Assembly (NCBI RefSeq): GCF_008831285.2
Contig: NC_045148.1
Span: 20,763,002 to 20,827,001 of the forward strand
Direction of reading: 5' to 3'
DNA length: 64,000 nt
Origin: Nymphaea colorata
Taxonomy: Eukaryota > Streptophyta > Magnoliopsida > Nymphaeales > Nymphaeaceae
In this document: one piece after another, positions 58,201 through 64,000 of the stretch
Position numbering within the stretch: the first letter of the stretch is position 1
Layout: every line of letters starts with the position of its first letter
The notes under the pieces: generated by a model
Seen by the model: only the letters and a program-made list of their open reading frames with translations
Told to the model about the DNA's origin: nothing
The model's database searches: none
Program-made: the position numbers and the translations under genes

Positions 58201-60972
58201 TTGATTTAACTGAAACATCTGATTATGGGTGTTTTAATTGGGGCTACAGCATGCAGTCGGATACATGTCAGGGGAGCAATACTACGGGGCCAAGTCTAGC
58301 TTAAATGTCTGGGCCCCTTTTGTGAACAACCGAAATGAGTTCAGCCTATCACAGATGTGGGTGATCTCTGGCTCCTTTGGGGAGGATCTCAACACCATTG
58401 AAGCCGGATGGCAGGTCAGTACTCTTCACATTAATCCGGTAGTTAAGAGCATGTATATATCTCATTTATTGAGCACCACAGTCTTTAAGTTTTTCGGGGA
58501 CATCAAAATGCTTGAATATGCTGTCTTTTCAGGCGTTCATTAAACTTGGTTGATGACATTATGTATGTTAATGAATTTTTACCACTACCAATCTTGAGTA
58601 TTAACTAATAACCTAAAGCTTTCTTCCTTTCTTTCTTTATCTGTATCTTTTCTTTCTTGCTCAAGTTTAGAGCAGCTTGGAGCTAAATATGACATGCCCA
58701 ACATTCAAACTTTAAGATTAATTAGTTGGTCTTAGATCTTCATGCATATTATTTCCTCTTATCAGTTTGATGGTGCAATAGTTTCTTGATTGGAAAGGGC
58801 TATGGTTGTCGCAATTAATTCCTGACTCAACTCTCCGTTCCTCTTTTATGCAGGTCAGTCCCGAGTTGTACGGAGACCTTCGTCCCCGATTTTTCACCTA
58901 CTGGACGGTAAGGAGAAATTTTGTTTTTGCTTTTTTCTTTCTTCCTTTGGATTCACAAATCATTTTGGTGTTTAGAAAGTTTCCAAAATCGTTCTAGTTG
59001 TGGATTAAATCCGGTCTAAGTGTCTCCGGTTTTGGATCCACCGACCAGGAGTACAAAACTACAAATCTTTTCTTTTGCCCCGGATCCAAGTGGACTGACC
59101 CGGTCTGTTTCAACCTCAATCCGGTTTCTAACTAGTTTTTGCAAATTAAACGACATGGATCTCCATGAAATTGTGACTGATTTGCCCTTGTTTGGGATCA
59201 CGGGTGATTTAGAATGACAAGGGTAGTTTTGTAACTTTCACAGACCGACGCGTACCAGACGACTGGCTGCTACAACCTACTGTGTTCTGGGTTCGTCCAG
59301 ACCAACAATAGGATCGCCATTGGTGCAGCCATCTCTCCCATCTCCACCTACAATGGCGGCCAATTTGACATCAGCCTGCTGGTCTGGAAGGTAAACTTTC
59401 TTCTGTCTTCCCTATATTTCCTTCTGCTCCTTTGTAGGGTAAGTGGCCACTTAAGATTCCAAACAATGATATCCAATTTAACAACATAAACATTTCATAA
59501 CCAGCTGAGAAGGTTGTAGGTCCTTTGAGAAAATTGGTACATAACATAAGTTGGCCACTTAGAAGTAATTAGAGGTCGAATTATAGGTTGGGATATTAAT
59601 TTGAGCTCATAATTTTAGTCAAAAGATGCAGTTGATGAATATTAATGATGTTCCAGTTAATTATATGGGGCAGATGAAGTGCATGTGGTATGATAATGCA
59701 TCTATGAAAAACGGGGGGCAAATATGAAGCCTTTTTTGTCGCAAACTATTAAATGCTAGATAAAAGGTTTCACATCCTAAACAGTGGAGGGGGTTCATGG
59801 AGCACTAGAACTAGTGTTTGTTTTTTACAGGTTCATAGAACGCTAATTTATAGAACACTAGAACTAGCTGTCCAAGAACTTGTCCAATGGTACATTACTG
59901 TTCTGTTCGCCAAACAACCCTTTAGGTGTTAATTGCCACACTATATTTATGAATAAATTTTAGGAAAAAGAAAGAAAGGAAGTGTAGGATTTACTCTTGG
60001 TTATGAATGAAAGTACATGCATTCATGAAATGATGCAAGAAGTCGTTGGGGGATAACATTTTATAGCATATAGCCTTTTATGATGTACATTTTTCTCATT
60101 AATTAGGGAATTTAATTGCGTACCTACCTCGTTGAAAATGCTGGGCAAAGTAGTTAGTGTGGGCACACAAACACCTGCTTGAAGGGGCTTGAGGTAGCTG
60201 ATCAGAACACCAACAGCAAGAGCTAGAAGTAGAAGGCTAGTCTCTAGTTCGATTCTCAACAACCCCATGCACCAACTATATATCCTACTATATATTTGTA
60301 ATGAGAAAGTGCCGTGATGCACATGATCGAGGATTAAATCAATTGGACTCCGCCGATTCTGATTCACAACCGATTCAGTTGATGTGAGGACACAAGATTA
60401 GGCTGTATGTGTTTGAGTTAATTACCCTTGATAATGTCCGATCGGTTCCATAATAAGCGGAAGCCGTTCGAAGAAGGGCCGAAGCTCTCTCACTTCACCT
60501 CGCCTCTGGGGTCTAGAACTACTTCAGACCTGTGTGAACATGTTTTACAAGAATTAACTGAGAAGTGTTAAATTTTTGTTTTTCAATTGTCCAGGATCCG
60601 AAACATGGGAATTGGTGGCTGGAATTTGGATCGGGAGTGTTGGTGGGGTATTGGCCGTCGGTGTTGTTCAGCCACCTAGCGGACCACGCCAGCATGGTGC
60701 AATTTGGAGGAGAAATTGTGAACACCAGGCCTTATGGAATCCACACGAACACTCAGATGGGAAGCGGCCACTTTTCCGACCAGGGATTCGGAAAATCCAG
60801 CTATTTCCGGAACTTGCAGGTGGTTGACTGGGATAACAACTTGATCCCTCCGACCAACCTTCGTGTTGTGGCTGATCACCCCAACTGCTACAATATTCAA
60901 GGAGGGATCAACAGGGTATGGGGAAATTATTTCTATTACGGCGGCCCTGGAAGAAATGCAAGGTGTCCATGA
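55292..60972 (+). CDS. Neprosin-family secreted protein (DUF4409 + DUF239)
   Basis: Seven exons: 55292-55513, 55753-55839, 56201-56428, 58250-58414, 58854-58907, 59244-59390 and 60595-60972. All are in phase 0 and encode 426 residues, the normal family length. The start at 55292 gives a signal peptide (hydrophobic core AVFAVSIIYLLLLVCTC, residues 11-27). The activation-peptide part reads KFNKPSVRTIQ-SPDGDVIDCV and QPAFDHPKL. The neprosin domain (about 180-426) has HAVGYMSGEQYYGAKSSLNV, FSLSQMWVISG, IEAGWQVSPELYGD, RFFTYWTTDAYQTTGCYNLL, WWLEFGSGVLVGYWPS, QMGSGHFSDQGFGKSSYFRN and a C-terminal GGPG..ARCP. Neprosin itself is a prolyl-cleaving glutamic peptidase of pitcher-plant fluid; most plant members are uncharacterised. 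Intron 1 appears to use a GC donor. Secretion to the apoplast is inferred. Confidence 0.93.
55514..55752 (+). other. GC-AG intron 1 of the neprosin gene with a NAGNAG acceptor
   Basis: Conserved protein sequence requires exon 1 to run through ...SVRTIQ, placing the donor at CAG|GCAATT; no GT donor nearby keeps the frame. The acceptor is TTTTCAGCAG|AGTCC. Using the first AG instead would insert one Gln. Confidence 0.7.
56429..58249 (+). other. Intron 3 of the neprosin gene, 1.8 kb
   Basis: By far the largest intron of this gene besides the last. ORFs on both strands at 57322-57896 overlap each other, include some CxxC pairs and have no family resemblance; a degenerate transposon insertion is possible. 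Confidence 0.6.
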
Positions 60973-61159
60973 AAAAAAGATGACGAAGGGCTTCTTTCTT
61001 TAGCTATAAGTTACCCATTTTTTTTTTGCTTTTATTTTTTTCAGCGGTTTATTGATTAATTTTATACCACCTTCTCATGGTATGTAAATTCTAGGGGAAA
61101 AAATTAGTGAAATATACAACGGCTTGTGTTGTGCTATGCATTCTTTGTGCCCATGTTGT

Positions 61160-61208
<49 letters not shown>

Positions 61209-63549
61209 TCGGATGAAAGGCAAGGTGCAGGTCACTCTTGAGCCAACAGAGAAACTACTGTGCGTATTATCGAATACAATCACTCAAAATTATAAAAGAA
61301 CTTTTGAGTTCAATATGAATAGTGGGGATCATATTTTACAAAATTAACTATATGTATTTCATGGAATTAAGCGGATCTTTTACCATGTTTTCTAGTCAAA
61401 ATTGTTGCACGGTCCCCAACCAACACCATACTCCTTTTCTTGCACTGCAAGGGACATAAATGTTCACATTTACTTCGGTGAGCTGACAAACCAACTTGGT
61501 TGCTACGTACAATTGCTGCTTGTTTAGATCATTGTGTTGGGCATCAAGCCAATTTAACGTGGACGTCAAGTTGGCTGGGACAACCACTGCTTTCGATCAA
61601 TCCTGAACCCAAGAAATTGGTTCCGGAGAACAATAAACAAATCGCTACACTTTGAAGTCTGAAACTGACTTCTTCTTTCCTCCTCTGCTGCTTCACCTAC
61701 CTCGCCTGCACAATGAATCAAACTGTCAATGCAACCAATGAATCAAACTGTAAATGCAACCGAGTGGTTGGTGTTCAGTTACCGAAAAATCCTACCTAAT
61801 ATGATCTTTAATGGAATCCGCATTATGAAAATTGGCATTGGAGAAACTATGTGATTATGAAAATTGGCATTGGAGAAACTATGTTAAACTTCCACCATCG
61901 TTCATCAACAAGATGGACGCTGAAGATTTCAGATCCCTTTAAGATTACGATTTGACACCTACCTGTGCCGATGTGGTGCACATGATTACGTCCATGGATG
62001 GCGCCATGAAATGTCAAGCCTCTGTTAATTGGACGAGGGTATTGGTCACTAGCAGCACTCTTATTAACTCCACTTTTGCTGAAAGAAATGGCCCCAATCA
62101 AGGCTTCTTCTACCCACGTGGATATGACGCTGAATCCAACACAAACATGTCCACTAGTATGCCCACTTTCTTCCGGATATTCATTACCCACTTTCTTCAG
62201 ATATTTAATACGCTCTTGGCTGACCTCACAGCAAGTTAGCAACTATTAGTTCAGGCACACTAATCCACGTATACTATACATACTTGTATCTTATAAGAAT
62301 GGAATGATACTCAATCCATGACTCAGGTGCAGAAGAGCTATAGATTTGTTGGGAACCGGATCTGCATTTTAGTCAGGAAGAACAAGGGTTGGACCAATCA
62401 TCCTCCTCTGAAAACGCAGACACTATTCACCTGTGCAGCAAACCTTGGAGATGAATGTTGTTATAGCTTTGATCAAAAGGAAACTAGATAGTGTCAGGCC
62501 TCTCTCTTGGACTTGGATAATGAATGTCACAAGAAATTTTTCAGACTGAAAGGAGTTAGCATTATTGGGCATGCCAAGGCCATCAAAGTCAGTTGAATTT
62601 CACCAATGTTACTGACTGCAGAAGAACCAGCAACCATGTATACTACTCCTGAAGTTGGAGATGACCTGCAAGATTTTACTGCCACTCCCTTTCAGAGCTA
62701 GGACCACGTTGAACGTTTTAACCTTTTCTCAAATGTGGTCGAAGATTATAAAAACCATGGTAGCAGATTCTCCAATCGCACCGCCGGAGAGAGAAAGATC
62801 ATTATTTCAGAAGAAGACAATCCAGAGTTTGATGGTGACTCAACGGAGAATGTAGATCACAACTGGGCGGTTCAACATGCAAAACATAGAAAGACAAAGA
62901 AAGGGTGTTTTCCATTCGACAAACAAGTGGATCAGATTTTGTCCCCAGATGCATGGTGCAGAGTGTACAAAATCCAGGTTTTTTAACTAAAAGAACGAAG
63001 TACAGAGGATAGATGCAAACTTTGGGGGTAACAATTGCAGCTTTATAATCTCTCTCATCCGTTTAGATACAAGAGTTGAAGTCTCTTTCATGCCTTCAAA
63101 AGGAGGGATGGCTACTGACATTGTCATAAAATTCATCAGCGGATGCAGCGGAAAATGCTCAATGAGGACCAGTCTCTGTTCCTCCAGTAAAGTGACCAAA
63201 CTGCCCTTTGTTCCCATTAGCTAACAGATATTGGCCAAATAACGTTGGTCCCGATCTCAAAATTCTGTAGATGCTTATCAGAAAAGACGACTCTGACCAC
63301 ACTTGCAAGAATTAGCTGGTTAGACAGTTCGAACCGAATCAGGCACGTCAAGCAGATGTTTGACAGATTGACCAAAATACCTTCACTAAAGACAAGCAAG
63401 TCTCCAATTATTGGTGCATTTTCCTGGTGATGGTGGTCTGATAAGCAGCAAAGTACTGATGACGAATAACCAAGCAAAATCAACACACCCAAAATTGAGC
63501 AGTTGATATACCGTTCTCAAGTGCCAGAGATTTGAGAAAGAAATTCCGT
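60973..63549. other. Spacer downstream of the neprosin gene, no confident gene
   Basis: It starts with the neprosin 3' UTR. A 27-bp direct duplication (ATTATGAAAATTGGCATTGGAGAAAC...) occurs at about 61824 and 61855. ORFs at 61952-62239, 62735-62986 and 63217-63492 are short, lack ATG context or family resemblance, and may be exons or decayed exons of an unknown gene. Confidence 0.45.
61163..61206. repeat. (AT)n microsatellite
   Basis: About 22 AT units roughly 190 bp after the neprosin stop codon, within or just past its 3' UTR. Confidence 0.95.
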
Positions 63550-64000
63550 TTAAGATGAAAATATTTTGAAATTTCTAATTGTACAGTCAATAACTCTGGC
63601 AAGGTCTTCAGGGCCCCATATGCTGAAGCTCACATCTTTATTGCAGTTCTGGTCACTGATAATATCCAAGTCTTTCCTGCTTTCTTTCTCTGCTAATTTT
63701 TCTGCACTGCATCCCAATACTTTTCCCATCTCATTATCTGGTCTCGCAGATGTAGCCAAGGTACCATATATTCTATTGACAGACATGCAAAGCTCATGGA
63801 ACTTGGGTTCCCTGAACAAACTTTTAATGTCCTGAAAGGCACTTTCATTCTTAGTCAATTCATGAGAATGCTCAGCTTTGAAGAAAACTGCTGATTTCAT
63901 CTCTTCTGCAACTTTATGTATAGATAATAAATTGCAATATAGATGACGTGCTTTGGCCAAATTTATACAAAGTCCCTTATCCTCAAGTTGATGGAGTTGG
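63550..64000 (-). CDS. Unrecognised coding-like ORF, running off the window
   Basis: A frame of about 150 codons on the minus strand is open from the window edge to a stop at 63550. Its composition is protein-like (charged and helical, for example HKVAEEMKSAVFFKAEHSHE and LFREPKFHELCMSVNRIYG) rather than repeat-derived. I do not recognise the family. There is no start codon in view that marks an N-terminus, so it would be a terminal exon or a fragment. It could also be a pseudogene. Confidence 0.4.
   Translation of the reverse strand, partial: QLHQLEDKGLCINLAKARHLYCNLLSIHKVAEEMKSAVFFKAEHSHELTKNESAFQDIKSLFREPKFHELCMSVNRIYGTLATSARPDNEMGKVLGCSAEKLAEKESRKDLDIISDQNCNKDVSFSIWGPEDLARVIDCTIRNFKIFSS

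Noticed and set aside
1-64000. CRISPR arrays, bacterial operons or a plasmid-like system.
   Set aside because: The repeats seen are microsatellites, LTRs and minisatellites. Genes have plant-type introns, and nothing resembles a spacer-repeat array.

Overview
This is plant nuclear DNA: AT-rich, intron-containing genes, Ty1/copia and Ty3/gypsy LTR retrotransposons, MITEs and long (TA)n tracts. Two TIR-NBS-LRR (TNL) genes with a C-terminal C-JID domain argue against a grass, since TNLs are missing from grasses. The general look would suit a dicot or an early-diverging angiosperm such as a water lily, but the species is a guess.

Layout. 1-1840: a minus-strand Ty3/gypsy element cut by the window edge (LTR, tRNA-iMet primer site, gag and protease). 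2994-7986: a plus-strand chromodomain Ty3/gypsy element that has lost reverse transcriptase, RNase H and most of integrase; its long 3' LTR ends 19 bp from the stop codon of the next gene. 8006-19880 (minus): TNL1, a five-exon TNL broken by a 6.0-kb Ty1/copia element (13137-19153, 468-bp LTRs, CATCC target duplication) inside the TIR exon, and also by a nonsense codon in that exon. 22354-27619 (minus): TNL2, its tandem paralogue with an uninterrupted frame of 1177 residues. Four downstream exons have exactly the same length in both copies (1105, 288, 1278 and 375 nt), which fixes the gene models. 29.5-37.1 kb (plus): an 11-exon gene for a Golgi-type GT14/DUF266 glycosyltransferase (358 aa). 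39271-43647 (minus): a six-exon CRAL-TRIO (Sec14-like) protein (268 aa) with a plastid-like N-terminus. 43.7-55.3 kb: gene-poor DNA with (TA)n tracts, a Tourist-like MITE and a hAT-like MITE. 55292-60972 (plus): a seven-exon neprosin-family secreted protein (426 aa) that appears to use a GC-AG intron. 63550-64000 (minus): an unrecognised coding-like ORF running off the window.

The most interesting part is the TNL pair. TNL1 keeps the catalytic TIR glutamate but is destroyed by the insertion and the stop; it also carried an N-terminal membrane anchor. TNL2 is intact but has glutamine at the catalytic TIR position, so this locus seems to offer no complete, catalytically competent TNL. TNL1 also has a triplicated 40-bp unit at its TIR/NB-ARC splice acceptor. 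The GT14, CRAL-TRIO and neprosin genes are ordinary housekeeping-type genes with no evident functional link to the TNLs. All exon coordinates were derived by hand from splice consensus, reading phase and protein-family conservation.
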